A stretch of 64,000 nucleotides of DNA, taken from the NCBI GenBank assembly GCA_013400155.1, contig VXBM01001572.1, forward strand, positions 87,410 to 151,409. Reading direction: 5' to 3'. Positions 21,601 to 33,938 of this stretch are shown here, piece after piece. The notes below the pieces were generated by a model. The model had not been told where the DNA came from. It made no database searches and was given only the letters and a program-made list of their open reading frames with translations. The position numbers were made by a program, and so were the translations under genes. Positions within the stretch are counted from its first letter, which is position 1, and each line of letters starts with the position of its first letter. The stretch comes from Helopsaltes ochotensis. Taxonomy: Eukaryota > Chordata > Aves > Passeriformes > Locustellidae.

Positions 21601-21856
21601 AGTGCAAACTGCCCTGCTATACTGGAACGTTTTCCAAAACACAACACCCCTTAAAGCCCAAAAAGTCATCTCCCTTAAAGATTACAAGGTTGAGGGTGTT
21701 ATCCTTACCCTCAGTCCTGGGAACTGCAGGGCTGTGACCTCCTAACACCACAGAACTTTCTTCTGACTCATGGGCTGCTGCAGTTCTGTTTTCCACAGGA
21801 CAACTGGAGTCCAGATTTCTCAACCAGTCTGTGCCCCCAGCACAGTTGCCATTCAT
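15616..21856 (-). CDS. KCTD20: KCTD20, BTB/POZ-domain protein
   Basis: BTB protein, paralogue of BTBD10, known as a positive regulator of AKT signalling. Read on the minus strand, seven coding exons join in frame: 21856-21709 (ATG at 21856-21854), 21085-20806, 19768-19666, 19148-19028, 18102-17905, 17449-17339 and 15908-15616 (stop TAG at 15618-15616). The total is 1254 nt, or 417 aa; I recall 419 aa for human. The BTB domain starts at about residue 114 (EKVTLVVDGTRFAVNPQIF, then MFGPGREYNF). The downstream stretch DTVDWDEDHPPPMGEEYSQ and C-terminal HHPPQVDELDRLNAP are near-identical to the mammalian protein. The start is chosen because MNGNCAGG aligns with the family N-terminus and no ATG precedes it in that exon, whose acceptor lies at 21894-21895. 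The N-terminal 110 residues are the least conserved. Convergent with STK38. Confidence 0.96.
16015..16032 (+). repeat. short (CA)n microsatellite
   Basis: About eight CA dinucleotides in the last KCTD20 intron. Confidence 0.8.
16258..16880 (+). mobile_element. CR1 LINE fragment (KCTD20 last intron, antisense)
   Basis: A longer CR1 piece with GACACTGAGGGGCTGGAGCA, GCCCTGGCACAGGCTGTCCA and the 3' end GGTTGGACTCCATCATCTCA. Short coding remnants are not intact. Confidence 0.9.
19845..20060 (+). mobile_element. CR1 LINE 3' fragment (KCTD20 intron, antisense)
   Basis: CCCTGTGAGGGTGGGAAAGC, then CTGGGATAGTGGAAGGTGTC and TTTTAAGGTCCCTTGCAGCT; sense-strand CR1 3' end in the intron just before KCTD20 exon 19768-19666. 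Confidence 0.9.
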
Positions 21857-23572
21857 GCTGGGCCTCCGTGCTGTGAGGAGTTGGTGGCGCTTCCTGAGAG
21901 AAGAGCTGGAGAGAAAATCCAGGTTGTTAGTTTTGGAGAGAACTCCCAAGCAGTGAAGTTCAAATCCCTGTATCTGATACCACAAACAAGTTGTCTCTCA
22001 GGCTCAAAAGGCATTTCTCCAGGTATTTAACTGCTTCAGAGGCTTATGGTGCTAGTTTTGCCCCTACCCTCACCTGGGGGGAAAAAAAGATTTTAAAGTA
22101 ATCAGGAGTCTATTAAATCTATTTAATCTATAGATCTTCACTTTTTTAAAGCTAAGTCTAAAGCCACTGATGTCTTTAGATCATTATATGTGTGTTTCCT
22201 GCAAATACTTTCCTGGCAACTCTTCCAGACCTCTACAGCCCTTTAAAAATGTTTATATTCTTGACTCCCAGTCCTGGCCAAAGGAACTCTATAACACGGT
22301 TACAGCCTGAAATATAACATTTTCCCAGTTAACAGCTCAGGCATTGCCTCTTAATCACTCTGAGGTTTGACCAGGAGGTTCTCTGCTCCCAGCATTGCTT
22401 GGTTTTGGTTCTTCTTGACTTCTGCCATGGTGTCACACAGTGCTCCCCCCAATATTTAACCCACTACAGTCCCACAACAAGCACTTTTACAGTGCAGAAC
22501 AGCCATGGCTGGAGCAGCCCCACACACGATGCTTTAACCACTGCCCCTCAGATCTGGGATGCTCTTCCAGTATATGCAGAGACACAGCTTCCTTTTATTC
22601 CAACTAAAATTCCCTCCTGCTCCTATCTTAAAGACCCACTTCACTCCTTTGTATCTCCTAACAGATCAGACCTCTGCTGTCTCTTTCCCTCCTTCTCTCT
22701 GGCATTTGTTTTTCCCTGGATAAGAACCAGCTCTCCTTTCTTGGCTTCAAGTGTTTTCCTTTCACTCTCTCAAACATAAAACACCAATTTCCTCATTAAT
22801 GAATTTTTCCAATTTCCCCCCTGCAGAACAATTGTCCTGTGTCATTCCCTTGGCTGAATGCAAGGGCCTGTGGGTGCCATCTCTGACTCCTGGCAGAACA
22901 CTGCCATGGCAGAGACAAAGCAGATAAAACAGCAATAATAAAACACCAAAATGCCAAGTCAGAGTTGCTGAGTTTTCTGACCAGCACCTGCTGAGGGTGA
23001 AAGCCTTAATGAGCAGTTCAGTGGTGGGCTGCAAGTCCATCGTTACAGGCAGTCTGAATTAAGCATTTTATTCCTAATGAGAATTTAAAAAAGGAGTAAT
23101 AATTCATTCCTTTTGTCCTGTAAACCCAATTCTACGTTGCCAGCATTACTATATCTGTATATTTTTAGAAAATCTGCTGCTTACACATCATGTGATGGTC
23201 ATCCAAAGGAAGATTTCTGGCAACAACAAAACCATTTCATTTTTTTTAAAGGCTCTGGCTGGCAGCACAGAAGCCCCCAAGGGTCATCTCAGTCCCAGCA
23301 ACCTGAACAGGACCCAAAGTGCTGCCTCCCCCTCTGCTCTCACCAAAATACCCAGTGTGGGCAAACTCCCCTCTCCCCACAACCTTCCAGGCTGTTTTCC
23401 TGTCCTGGCTGCCTGAACCCTGGTAAGACCCCTCAGCAGAAATCCCACCAGAAATCCCTGGGAATAGGCTCAAGGAATATCTTGAGTTAGAGGAGAACAT
23501 CAGTATGAGGGTCCACCTCCCTGCTGCTCACAGGACCACCCACAACTGAACTGTGTGACCAAGATCCCCCAG

Positions 23573-23770
23573 GGAGAATCACGGAATATCCTGAGCTGGA
23601 AAGGACCCATGGGGATCACTGAGTGCAGCTCCTGGCCCTGCACAGACAGCCCAACAATCCCATCCTGTCCCAGGAGCTCTGGCAGCCTTGGGGCTGTGCC
23701 CATTCCCTGGGGAGCCTGTTCAGTGCCCCAGCACCCTCTGGGGGAAGAACCTTTCCCAACAACTTAAGTG
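23573..23770 (-). mobile_element. CR1 LINE 3' fragment, divergent subfamily
   Basis: GAGAATCACGGAATATCCTG and AGCTGGAAAGGACCCATGGG, followed by TCACTGAGTGCAGCTCCTGG: a reverse-oriented CR1 end of a different subfamily from the other copies. Confidence 0.8.
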
Positions 23771-24190
23771 GGATGGATGTGGTCACACATGGACAAATCT
23801 TTTACCTGAACAAACGTAACACAAACTCTGTGTGAACAACCTGAGCAATCCTCTGCCCTCTTCTCTCGTGTGCCAGAGCAGCAAAGGGGTGGTAGAAAGT
23901 CCAGCAGTGCCAGGCAGGGGGACACAGGGGTGTGGAGGGAAATCTAAATATGAAAACCCACATACTCTGAAACATCCTGGACGGGAAAAAAAGCCCCAAT
24001 TGCCCTCCCCCAAAAGCCTTTAAATCTATTCCAGAATTGACAATGTCCAGTGGAACAAAAAGTCAACTATTCCTGTTTCATAGCATCGTAATTATTGTGA
24101 GGAAATGGAATTTTTCAAGACTGCAAATGTTAAAGTATTTATACAACTGTGATTTCAAACACATTCACTGAATTATTACATTGTATGTTT

Positions 24191-24342
24191 TGACCCTGAG
24201 ATTAGCTCAGTTGGCTGGAGCATGATGCTGATAACACCAAGGTTGTACATTCAATCCCTGCATGGGCCATTCAAGGAACAGTTGGACTCAATGATCCTTG
24301 TGGGTCCCTTTCAACTCAGAACATTCTGCAATCTGTAATCTG
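24191..24342 (+). mobile_element. tRNA-Ile-derived SINE with CR1-like tail (TguSINE1 type)
   Basis: The 5' part reads like a decayed tRNA: TTAGCTCAGTTGGCTGGAGC (box A region) then TGCTGATAACACCAAGG (anticodon arm, close to tRNA-Ile) and TTGTACATTCAATCCC (box B, diverged). The 3' part, GTTGGACTCAATGATCCTTG and on, is a CR1 3' end, including a final ATTCTGCAATCTG. A tRNA-Ile head joined to a CR1 tail is the structure of the passerine SINE. It lies in KCTD20 intron 1, antisense to the gene. Confidence 0.85.
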
Positions 24343-24519
24343 AACCAAAAGTTGGTAACTGCACTGAAAGCCAAACCCTGTTTTTTAAAATGCACTTTGA
24401 TTTACTTAGGGAAAAGCATTTTGAGATGGGGAAAAGAATACCCTTGTTGAGTGGATATATCATAACCCTAACCCTAAGGGAAAGCCCTTAAGGGGAGTCA
24501 TTCTTGAGACTCGCTGGCT

Positions 24520-24610
24520 GTCAGGAGGAACCCCAGAATGCTCTGGGCTGGAGGGACCTTAAAGCATCTCAAGGGACGCCTCCCACTGGCCCAGGCTGCT
24601 CAGAGAAACA
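24520..24610 (-). mobile_element. short CR1 LINE 3' fragment
   Basis: CCAGAATGCTCTGGGCTGGA then GGGACCTTAAAGCATCTCAA and GGCCCAGGCTGCTC; a worn, partly deleted reverse-oriented CR1 end. Confidence 0.7.
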
Positions 24611-26227
24611 GATACCAACACTGAGTTGTGGCTCAGGAACTCTCTTCCCCCTGCATTAACTTTCCTATATTGAAACAACCCTGATAAAGCTGACGCTACC
24701 ACACTCACCAGGGAGCAGAATTTGCTCTGTGAGCTGACAAGAACTCCATTAAGAAAACAAGATAAGCATAAAATTTACTTCTTGGGCCTCTTTCTTCCAG
24801 GAGTGCTCAATTGCTGCAGCTCTGCCAGCAACCTCCCCTTGCGGTGCCTGAACAATCTCTTGATTATTTAATGCATTACTCAGCAGAGAGGAGAAATTAG
24901 GCAGGAAATCAGATGAATAAGCAGAGTATATGCAGGCAAAGAGCAGCTTTATTCAGGGACACTTGGACTCCATAACTTCCCCAGAGCTCTGCCTTACAAA
25001 CCCCATTTAAGTGATGTCAAACAGCACGGAACACCAACAGGCTGAATTTCACAACAACCAAACTGGGTTGGGTGAATGTTGAAATCTTTGCTCATCACCT
25101 CAAGCTCTGAATTAAACGCAGAGACCCTGCACACCCTTCAGCAGAGTCCTGAACTACAGCAGCTCAGAAATTATTTACAGAACTATCACCAGTTACACAG
25201 GAACTACAAGACACCAATTTTCCCTTGTCATTCCCCCCTCTGCTGCCTTATCTGCTAAGCAAGATTGTCAGGGAAAAAAATGCCTGGTTTGACACCTTTC
25301 TCCTTCTTTTCTGTTACACGAAGTCGAGCACCAAGAAAACCTGCTAAGAACAGCTGCTCCTTGCAATGTGATGGCTCTCCTGAGCTTAAGATCTGACTTT
25401 TCTCTTTCCTGGAAGTGGAACATCCAGTCCTGCTGATCATCCGACCCAGCTCAGGCTGATGGCATTTCCCTGTCTCCTGGCCCCTCTTGGCATGCCAAAA
25501 TCCTGAACGTAGTGTGTCAGCAGAATTGAGGGAAATGAGAAAAGATCTTTTGGCACATCTGGCTGGTACAATAAATCCTCAAACTGGTCATTTAACGTGA
25601 CAAATATATTGCAAACACACCCAGAACCCAGTGGGGAAACAAGTACATAAAGACTTCAAGGCCAAACTCCTGCCTGACCAGCTTACAAATGTCCTGGTTT
25701 CCTTTCATACCCAGGATCAAGGAGAACTACCCGTGGTGAGAATGAATGCCTATAAATAATAATTAGCACCATTCAGCTTCAAAGCTTTTTACAAATATTA
25801 ACTGCTCATTGCTCCTGAGAGCCCTGGGAAGCACTGCAGGGAAGCGTTTTATGAGAGAAAACAGGGACAGGGAGGCAGAGACCTAATCCTCAGGATGAGA
25901 GCAGCCCACTGCCTACTCAGGTGTTACTCTGACTTGGAGCACGTTCACTGCTCAGCTCCCTGGCCCTGCACCAGCAGTTCCCCTGGGCTAGCAGGACAAA
26001 GACTCCCAGGTTACCATCCTGCTTAGAGGGCTCCTTCCATGCACGTTTCCACCCTCTGGGAAGTGTAAATTGGCTGGTACCACAGCTCAGCAGTGAACAG
26101 GCACCCTTCCCCGTGACCTGTTTGCATGCTCAGATCCTGAAGGATCAGGTGAGGATCAGTCGACAGAGAAGCTGTGTTGCCCTGTTCTTCTAAAGTTCTT
26201 CTAAGCCTTCTTATGTTTACACTTTTC

Positions 26228-26465
26228 TAATGGAGTTTCTCACACACTTTTATGTAAATAATAATTGTTTTTCATTCTTTTCTGGAGGAGGAGAGAATTG
26301 ATGGACTGTTGGTTTGACCAGTGTGGTTGGAGAGGTGGCAGCTTCACCCTCCAATCCATGGTCACCTTTGGAATTCTATAAATATCAAGGTCTAGAAATA
26401 AACGCCCTCTTTTTTTGCCTTAGACATCTCAGCGTGTGTCATTCATTTCGTGTCCTATTGTGACA
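26228..26465 (+). mobile_element. solo LTR-like element, copy 1
   Basis: Shares a core with 36691-36931: GGAGTTTCTCA, then AGCTGATGGACT/GAATTGATGGACT, TTGGAGAGGTGGCAGCTTCACCC (one stretch, near-identical), and TTTGGAATTCTATAAA. It has a TATA-like TCTATAAATA, an AATAAA at 26397-26402, and the shared downstream word CAGCGTGTG, as in the U3-R-U5 layout of an endogenous retrovirus LTR. No gag, pol or env frame is adjacent. Family not named. Confidence 0.65.
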
Positions 26466-27846
26466 GAGCTGAAGCCTCACAGCTGGACTGTGGGAGCTGG
26501 ACACTCAGGAGCAGCAAAAGCCCCATGTCACATTCAGTACTAAAGATCAGAGAAAGAGCCCCTCCAGCCAGAGAAAGGCTGGGACTTAAATTGTTTTAAA
26601 GGGAATCAGTATCAGAATCAAAAATCAAAATTCCCATCTGGCTCTGGCCGCTGGTTTTGCCATACTTGGAGCACGTGGGCCCCTCCTTCCTCTGGAACAC
26701 AATGTCAAGAATGAGCTCTGCAACTGCACAAACATCTCTGTTCTCCAGACCCTGTGCTGATGGTCCCACTGAAATCATCCCTATTTGAACTTGTCTAGAG
26801 CCTTGTCTTTTGTTAAGGCAAAAACACGGAAGTCATATTTAAATTGCTTTTAATCACAAGGTGGAAACACTTTAATTTTGCAATGCACCATCGGTACAAA
26901 CAATTCACGCTGCAAATGCTTTGCAGAGATATAGAAGCTGATCCCTGTTCTTTGCAATCCTTAAGGAAGTGTTCTGGAATGTAAAGAGGCTGAGACATCT
27001 TCAGCACATTATCCTTCCCCACCCTAAGGAATCTAAAGCACATCCAAAGGCACTTCCCAGTGCATACAGCTCCCACTCTATTACTGGAAGAGCTGAATGG
27101 CTTCACTTGCACAGAGCACCATGAACAAGGTGCTCCTGTGAAAGGAAACTCAAATATTGCAACGTGGCCAGCAGAGAAAATCCATTTAGATACAGCACAT
27201 TTATTAAGCAAGAGAAAAGAAAAGCATCAGTACAAATGTGCTGGTTTCTACTTTTTATTTATTGTATCACATAAATACAATATTTTATTATATTTATAAA
27301 AATATACTCCTTATCATTGGAATTTTTTACAGAGCCATTATAGAGTATTTTAGGTATGAAGAACTTCACAGAAACTTCAAAGAAAAATCATGAAAAGCCT
27401 AGCTGCCAAAATCCTTTGAGGACCAAAGCCCTTGCTAAAAGACCTGACAGCTTATACAGGGTCTCACTGTCATCTGGCATGGCAAGAGAGAAGGTGTAAG
27501 GGAGTAAAAATAGTAGAAATGAGTGGGTTTACTTCACCATTTGGTTTGCAAACAGTGAGGAAGGACCAGCAGTGAGTGAATCAGCTGGTGACCAATCCTC
27601 CCGTCTTCCTAAACCACAGCCTAACCATCACGACCGAAATAAAACTCCCAACAACTCATTTTTAAGGTGACAACACTCTTTTAAGTCTACAAAAACATTC
27701 CCATGTACAATTATTCTCAGAAATATGAGCAAGCAGGAAACACGCGTACGCAGGGTGTGCCTGACCTAATTCCGCCGTCCTGCGCTGAGAACGAGATGGA
27801 TTTCTAATGGAACTGCACGTCTTTCCACAGGGGCGAAAGCCTGGCT

Positions 27847-27985
27847 TTAATTTGTGTCCTGGTTTAACCCCAGATGGCAACTGAGCCCCAAACAGCCACG
27901 TGCTCACTGCTCCCTGGTGGGATGGGGAGAGAACTGGAAGGGTAACTCGTGGGTTGAGAGTCAGATATTTGAACAGGGAAAGAGA
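27847..27985 (+). mobile_element. LTR fragment interrupted by CR1
   Basis: GTGTCCTGGTTTAACCCCAG at the left edge, then GGAGAGAACTGGAAGGGTAA and CTCGTGGGTTGAGA, resembles a dispersed avian ERV LTR that I recall but cannot name with certainty. It runs directly into a plus-oriented CR1 piece from about 27990. Confidence 0.45.
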
Positions 27986-27989
27986 AAGT

Positions 27990-28305
27990 TGTGTGGAGAC
28001 CTCACAGCACCTACAGGATCTGAAGGGGCTCCAAGGAAGCCAGAGAGGGACCCTCATAATGAACTGGAGTGACAGGACAAAGGGGAATGGCTTCCCTCTG
28101 CTAGAGGTCAGGCTTAGATGGGATATTGGAGAGGAATTCTCCCCTGTGAGGGTGGGGAGGCCCTGGCACAGGGTGCTCAGAGCAGCTGTGGCTGCCCCTG
28201 GATCCCTGGAATTGTCCAAGACCAGGTTGGACAGGGCTTGGACCAGCCTGGGATAGTGGAAAGTCCCTGTCCATGGCAGGGGGTGGAATATGGTGAATTT
28301 TAAGG
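27990..28305 (+). mobile_element. CR1 LINE 3' fragment next to an LTR piece
   Basis: TGAAGGGGCTCCAAGGAAGC, GGGATATTGGAGAGGAATTC, TGGATCCCTGGAATTGTCCA and GGGATAGTGGAAAGTCCCTG; sense-strand CR1. It abuts the LTR fragment at 27847-27985, suggesting nested insertion. Confidence 0.9.
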
Positions 28306-29027
28306 GTTAAGCCCACTGGTGGGTGGGGAGCAAAAAAAGCCTTGGCTCTGTGTGAGCCCTGCTCAGCAGTAACTAAAACACCCCCGTGTTATCAACCTCT
28401 TTTTTCCAGCAAAAATCCAAATCACAGCCCCCTGTAAGCTACTAGGAAGAAAATTAACTTTCTATCAGCCAAAACCAGCATAAATTCTTAAAAGGTCTCC
28501 TTAGAATATTCCAAAAGTTTCTCTAAACATAAAAGCAGAGAAACAAATTAGCAATGATTGACTGTCTACTTTGGAGAGAAAAAGGGCAATCTCATGGGTT
28601 TAAGATAAATAAAGAGAAATGTTTCCTGTACCTAAGCATTAGGGGAATCACTGCAAGGTATAAAGCACAGCAGGGAATGCAGCATGGAGATAATGGATCT
28701 CCCCTGGGCTGGGTAACATTGGTTAAGTAAAAAAGCAGCCATCAAACTTGATATAAACAATTATAATATTGGCAAGTAGGTAGCAATCCAACTTCTAATT
28801 TTCATAATAACTATTTGCTTCTGATCAACAGATGAGCACTTCCCCAGAGAGAGAAAATAAGAAAAAACTAACGATTCTGCCTGTCAGCTCAGTTCACCTG
28901 CAATAAAACTTCCCAGTCACTGGGAGACATTCCAGAGGGCTGTGCAGAGTGACAGGAACTCATACAGGGCAAAAAGTGAAATGTTCTCCTCTATAAAAAA
29001 ATGAGATCAGACCTGATGGATCATTCT

Positions 29028-29470
29028 GTGACTATGAAGGACCTTAAAGCCCTCCCAGTGTCACCCCTTGCCATAGGCACAGACACCTTCACTATCCCAG
29101 GATGCTCCAAGCCCTGTCCAGCCTGGCCTTGGACACTTCCAGGGATCCAGGGGCAGCCACAGCTGCTCTGGGCACCCTGTGCCAGGGCCTCCCCACCCTC
29201 ACAGGGACAATTCCTTCCCAGTATCCCATCTAAGCCTGCCCTCTGGCAGAGGGAAGCCATTCCCCTTGTCCTCTCACTTCAGGCTCTTGTCCCAAGCCCC
29301 TCTCCAGCTCTCTTAGAGTCCCTTTAGGCACTGGAAGGGCGTCTAAGTCTCCCTGGAGCCTTCTCCTGTCCAGGCTGGACATCCCCAACTCTCCCAGCCT
29401 GGCTCCTCAGGTCTCTCCCAACAAAGGAAATCAGCGTTTCCAGGCTGAGCCCCAAGCAGTGCCCTGTGCA
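29028..29470 (-). mobile_element. CR1 LINE 3' fragment (KCTD20 intron 1)
   Basis: Reverse-oriented CR1 with CCCAGGATGCTCCAAGCCCT, CTTCCAGGGATCCAGGGGCA and CAGTATCCCATCTAAGCCTG, extending to the upstream block CAGGCTGAGCCCCAAGCAGT. Confidence 0.9.
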
Positions 29471-32389
29471 CCTGAACCAACAGAGATGCTCAGGGCAAGG
29501 TGAGACTTGGCAGGTGCGGGGTTGGCACTCCCTGGCACCTGTACATACACCTGGAGAACAACGTGGAAGTGCATTCACCTGGACTGCACCAGAGAGAAAA
29601 ACATCTAACGGCAGCCTTCACGTGCTTTTCACAAACCTCCTACTGATCCTCATTTCATTTTCCCAACATAAACACAGGCAGACAATAAAAGCTGATTTAT
29701 AGGTTGGACCAGCACAGGCACATGACAAAAAGCTTTTCCCTTGTTATGAAATAACTCTATCAATATACAGAGGATTCATTTTCCATCTGGCTTCAAATGA
29801 TAGATGGAAAATAATGTCCAGCAGGCCTGATGCAATGCAGGACAGCCCGAAAATGTTGGCAAGAGACAGCAAGGAGGCTGATGAAATGCTTGATTGTTTC
29901 TCCCATTCTGTGCATAGTGCTGCACTGTTAGCAAAGTTTACTGAATTACTCATTTACTCGAGGCTCAACAAAAATCCACTGTTCCTACAAACGCAATTCA
30001 AAACTACAGTTGGCAATATGGGTTTAAGGGTTTAACATTGCACTTGCACACCTTGATTTAAGACCCAGGGGTCACCAGGTCCTTCTGCCACCACCAGTGC
30101 TCAGTTTATGCACTGAACTGACCCTCAGCTACGCCCCACCCTGACTGCAGCTTTTCTTTTGCCCATTTACAATCACCTGCAGAAAAATAATGGAGATTTA
30201 CTAACTGGATGTAACCTGTTACAGAATTTCCCAAAATAAGAAGGTCACACTGTGACAGCCTCACCAACAGAGCAGATGAAATGCATCCAGCAATGTCCCA
30301 CCACGGGAGCAAAATTCCTCACCACGGCAACAAGTTCCTGCTTTTTTATTTCTCTCCCCCTGAGGCCCAGGGTATTCATGTTAGAAAGCAAACCCAAGTG
30401 AACTGTAAAAGGTATTTCCTCACAATACCAGAAAAAAGACAGTCTGAAAAATTATATTTGATCCTCATAAAGAGCTTCTTGCCACTATGGCAGTGGCAGC
30501 TTTGCCAGTGCTATCTGATTAAATTCAGCACTTTTAATAAAGCTGGCCATGCCCATATAGAATATACACCTCCTTCCTTGGCAGAAGGTTGGAGTGTGCA
30601 GATATGATCAGGGGAAAAAACTGTGGCAAAAGATGAGATGTGGCAAATATAAGCAGGATATTTTTGTCTAGAGACAGGAAAAACAAATGTTCCCTGCTAA
30701 AATAAACAATACTGAGCTAAATACAGTTTTAAGGCAGGTGACACCTGTGAGTTACACTTTCTCTTCACCTATGTTAAATTAAGCTACAAATATTTAGGTG
30801 AAAGCCTGCAAGAGGAGTAAGTGCTGCAGACAACAGGGTTTGGCTGTGTTTTCTGTTCTACCATTTTCTGCAAAAGTATTTATAAAGCTTTCAGCAAATC
30901 CCACACACTCCAGCAAAGCATAAAAGCAAGAGGTGCCTTATCCCTTTGGAACTAAAGAAGCTTTTATTTCTCAACTTCTGTTCTTAGGCAGTTAAATCAA
31001 ACTTGGTTCCAAATTCCCACGATTTCAATTGCTGCATTTATATCACGAGAAATCCAGTTTTTTTTAATGATCAACTGCAGCAAAGAGCATAAGAGTATTT
31101 CTGAGGGAGTTCTACCAGGGAATCTGATCCACCTGCAAGCACCAGAAGCTCTGAGCAGAACTGATCACCCCCATTTCTTGGTGTAAGTCTGGAGCAAACC
31201 CTCTGCCAAGCACCCCTCACTTACTGCCGGCTCATCCGTGCTCAGTGCTCCCTGCACCACGATCCCGAAAAAATCCTGCCGGAGCAGAGGGAAGCACCGG
31301 GGACACGGCAAAGCTTCGCAGTTTAAACTCTTTGAGCACCAGCGGTCACTCCCCCAAAGGCCGGGCGGCTGATTCATGTAAATATTTCAGGTTAAAAGTC
31401 CCTCCAGCTGATTCATGGAAAGTTTGACTATAATCTGTGCAGTAACAGCTCCAGTAAAAGCCTCCCGAATCTTTCTCTCTCTCCGGATTCCTCATTCAGA
31501 CAGTTTTTGCAAGAATCATATGGTAGAAAAGGCTCAATTAAAAATGAAAAATTATTAAACCCTTGATGACATTTGGTGAAGCACCCTCCTGTCACACATG
31601 CCTTGGACAGGCAGAGAGGAAATCAGCCACCAGAATTTTTGTTATATATTTTGGTTATAAGTACGTGCACACGGATTCCCAAGCTCAGGAGCCCCAGGAT
31701 TTGGCCCAAACAAATTTACAGTAACTAAGGACAAAATGAGTTATTTTGACACATCAGTGCATTGCTGAATAGCCTCACTAAGAACCACCACTTACTTTCC
31801 CTCAGTGCTCCGGTGCCATGGCCAAGGCAATACATGTTTATGTCACCTGGAAATGTTATCTTTGTCAGCTCAAATATTAAATCAATCGATTCTATTTCTT
31901 ACTGCTTTCCCCTAAGATACAGCTGGATTGCTCAGAGACTGCTCCAAACACAATTTCACAAAACAACAGAATTAAATATATCACCTATCATCAATATTAT
32001 ATAATTTTAATGCAAAGAGACTCTAAACAGGCAGGAAAATATTTTCCTCCTGACTCATGCCAGTGATAAAGCACATGTGTCCTGACAAGTCTGAATGAAA
32101 GATGCCTTTAGAGAGCTCTTAATCAAAAACAAAGCAAGCAATACAACATAAAAAAAAATCCAAGTCACTAATTTACTAACTTTTGTACGCAAAAACTTGT
32201 TATTACTTTTGGTTTGGGGGCAAGATTTTATTTCTTTAATGGCCAATTCTCCGATCTGTTTAGATACAGGTGCAATAAAGCACCTGTGGCCTGCTAAAGA
32301 GGCTGGGAGAATGTAAACAAAGAACCTCAAATCACCAAGAAGTGTTGTTCCACACCAGGTGAGGCTGGTGGCCATCATCAGGAGAAAAA

Positions 32390-32460
32390 AAAAATTTATA
32401 TATTTTATATATGATTTACATAATTTATATATGCATAATTTATAAATTAGCTTTTATAAC
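32390..32460. repeat. AT-rich low-complexity patch
   Basis: TTTATATATTTTATATATG and related words over about 70 bp inside KCTD20 intron 1. Confidence 0.7.
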
Positions 32461-33834
32461 TACCCTATTTGTTTTTAGCACAGCAACTGTCCACTGTGGA
32501 TCTCTCGAGATGAGCAGTGGTGTATTATCAGTGTGTTTTGAATTAATTTAAGCAAAAACCTATTAACTAGTAAGTTTTAATTAATTTAAGTAAAAATTAA
32601 AAATTCAGCAGAGACAATGCCCTAAACCAAAACTCCTCTCCTCATTTACAGAGCTTTCGGTTTGCTACAAAAACTCATCCGACATTTCACCCACGGCAAA
32701 GATTACCTACTTGTTCTGACTCTTATTTTAGAAAGGCTGCGAGCAGCTCAAAACTCCACCTTCCTTCTCTGGAAGGGATCCCAACAAGCAACTGCTCCCT
32801 CACTCCCAGCTCATCTGCTCCAACTCTGCCCTACAACTGCCATTCATTTCTAACCAATTACACGGCAGCAGCTCTGAAAAACTAACAATGGGTGGCACGT
32901 TTTTGAAAGTTGGATCCAGTTACAGGAACTTTCAAAACAATAACGATGAAAAAACTCAAAAGCAAACCCAAGAAACGAACGCAGGGAGGCTGGCAAGGGC
33001 ATGAAATTAAACTTGCGAGGAAATATTGCCACGTTGAGAAAGAGGTTGAGGCTGGAGGTGCAGCAGCAGTTTTGTGCCCGGTGTGGAAGGGCTGGGGATG
33101 GTTCTGGCTGGCACGGGGTCCCTGCCAGGGCAATATCTGCCCTCCGCACCGGCGCTGCTCTATCTCACCACAACACCTGCTGGAAACCTGCTCCGATAAA
33201 GCCACAGCTGAATTTTCTTACGGAAGGGCAGAGGTGCTCTTTGAGGCACAAAGAGAACGTTATCGGTGTTGTCCTCCGAATCAGGCACGTGGTTGAATTC
33301 TCATTAAGATACAGACAATACAGAAAAAGCAAAACAAACATAAGGCTCCTTTCACGGTGCAGCTGCATTAGTAACTGCAAGTAATACTGAGTAATCCGAA
33401 ACGAAAATAAACACAGGAGTTTTATTTAGCACAATTACAGCTCTTTGGAAAACACCTCCTGATTTATTTTGAGGGAGGCAAGAGCAGGGGCTACAATTTC
33501 ATCTAGGTGAGGCCAACCATTAGCACTCTGGTAATTCATGTCAGCAGAGAACTTGATACCTTATTTTCAAGAACTGAAAAACAGTTCATGATTTCAAACC
33601 AGCCAAGGGTTTACAAGGGGCCATTGGCAAGACACGTCCTGCTTTGTTTACATGCCTGGGTAAATATTTTACATGTCAAGCATAGTTATAACGCTTTCTA
33701 AGAATATTCCATTACATTCTTCCTTCTATGACTAACAATTCCTCCACAAAAATATTTGGCCAGTGCTGCGTTACAGCAAAATTAGCCAGGAACTGGAGCC
33801 ATATTTTGAAGGAGTAAAAAAGGGAAAACACCAC

Positions 33835-33858
33835 AAAAAAAAAAAAAAAAAAAAAAAA
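33835..33858 (+). repeat. A24 homopolymer tract
   Basis: Twenty-four consecutive A, preceded by the A-rich AAAAAAGGGAAAACACCAC. Long A tracts are not left by CR1, which lacks a poly(A) tail, so this is a simple repeat or the tail of an unrecognised retrocopy. Confidence 0.85.
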
Positions 33859-33938
33859 GAAATTGAAAAACCAGAGAAGATGCCTATTTCAACACATATA
33901 ATGAAGTGCTTGTGCTGAGGGAAGATTTGGGATTTAGG

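Noticed and set aside
24191..24270. A functional tRNA-Ile gene
   Set aside because: The box B and acceptor stem are eroded and the sequence continues into a CR1 tail, so it is a SINE head.
24463..24479. Telomere-like TAACCCTAACCCTAA
   Set aside because: Only about two repeat units; too short to be an interstitial telomere tract and expected by chance at this scale.
32910..33384. Two overlapping ~127-codon frames in KCTD20 intron 1
   Set aside because: Both are open over the same bases in different frames and neither resembles a protein I know; kept only as a CpG-patch finding.
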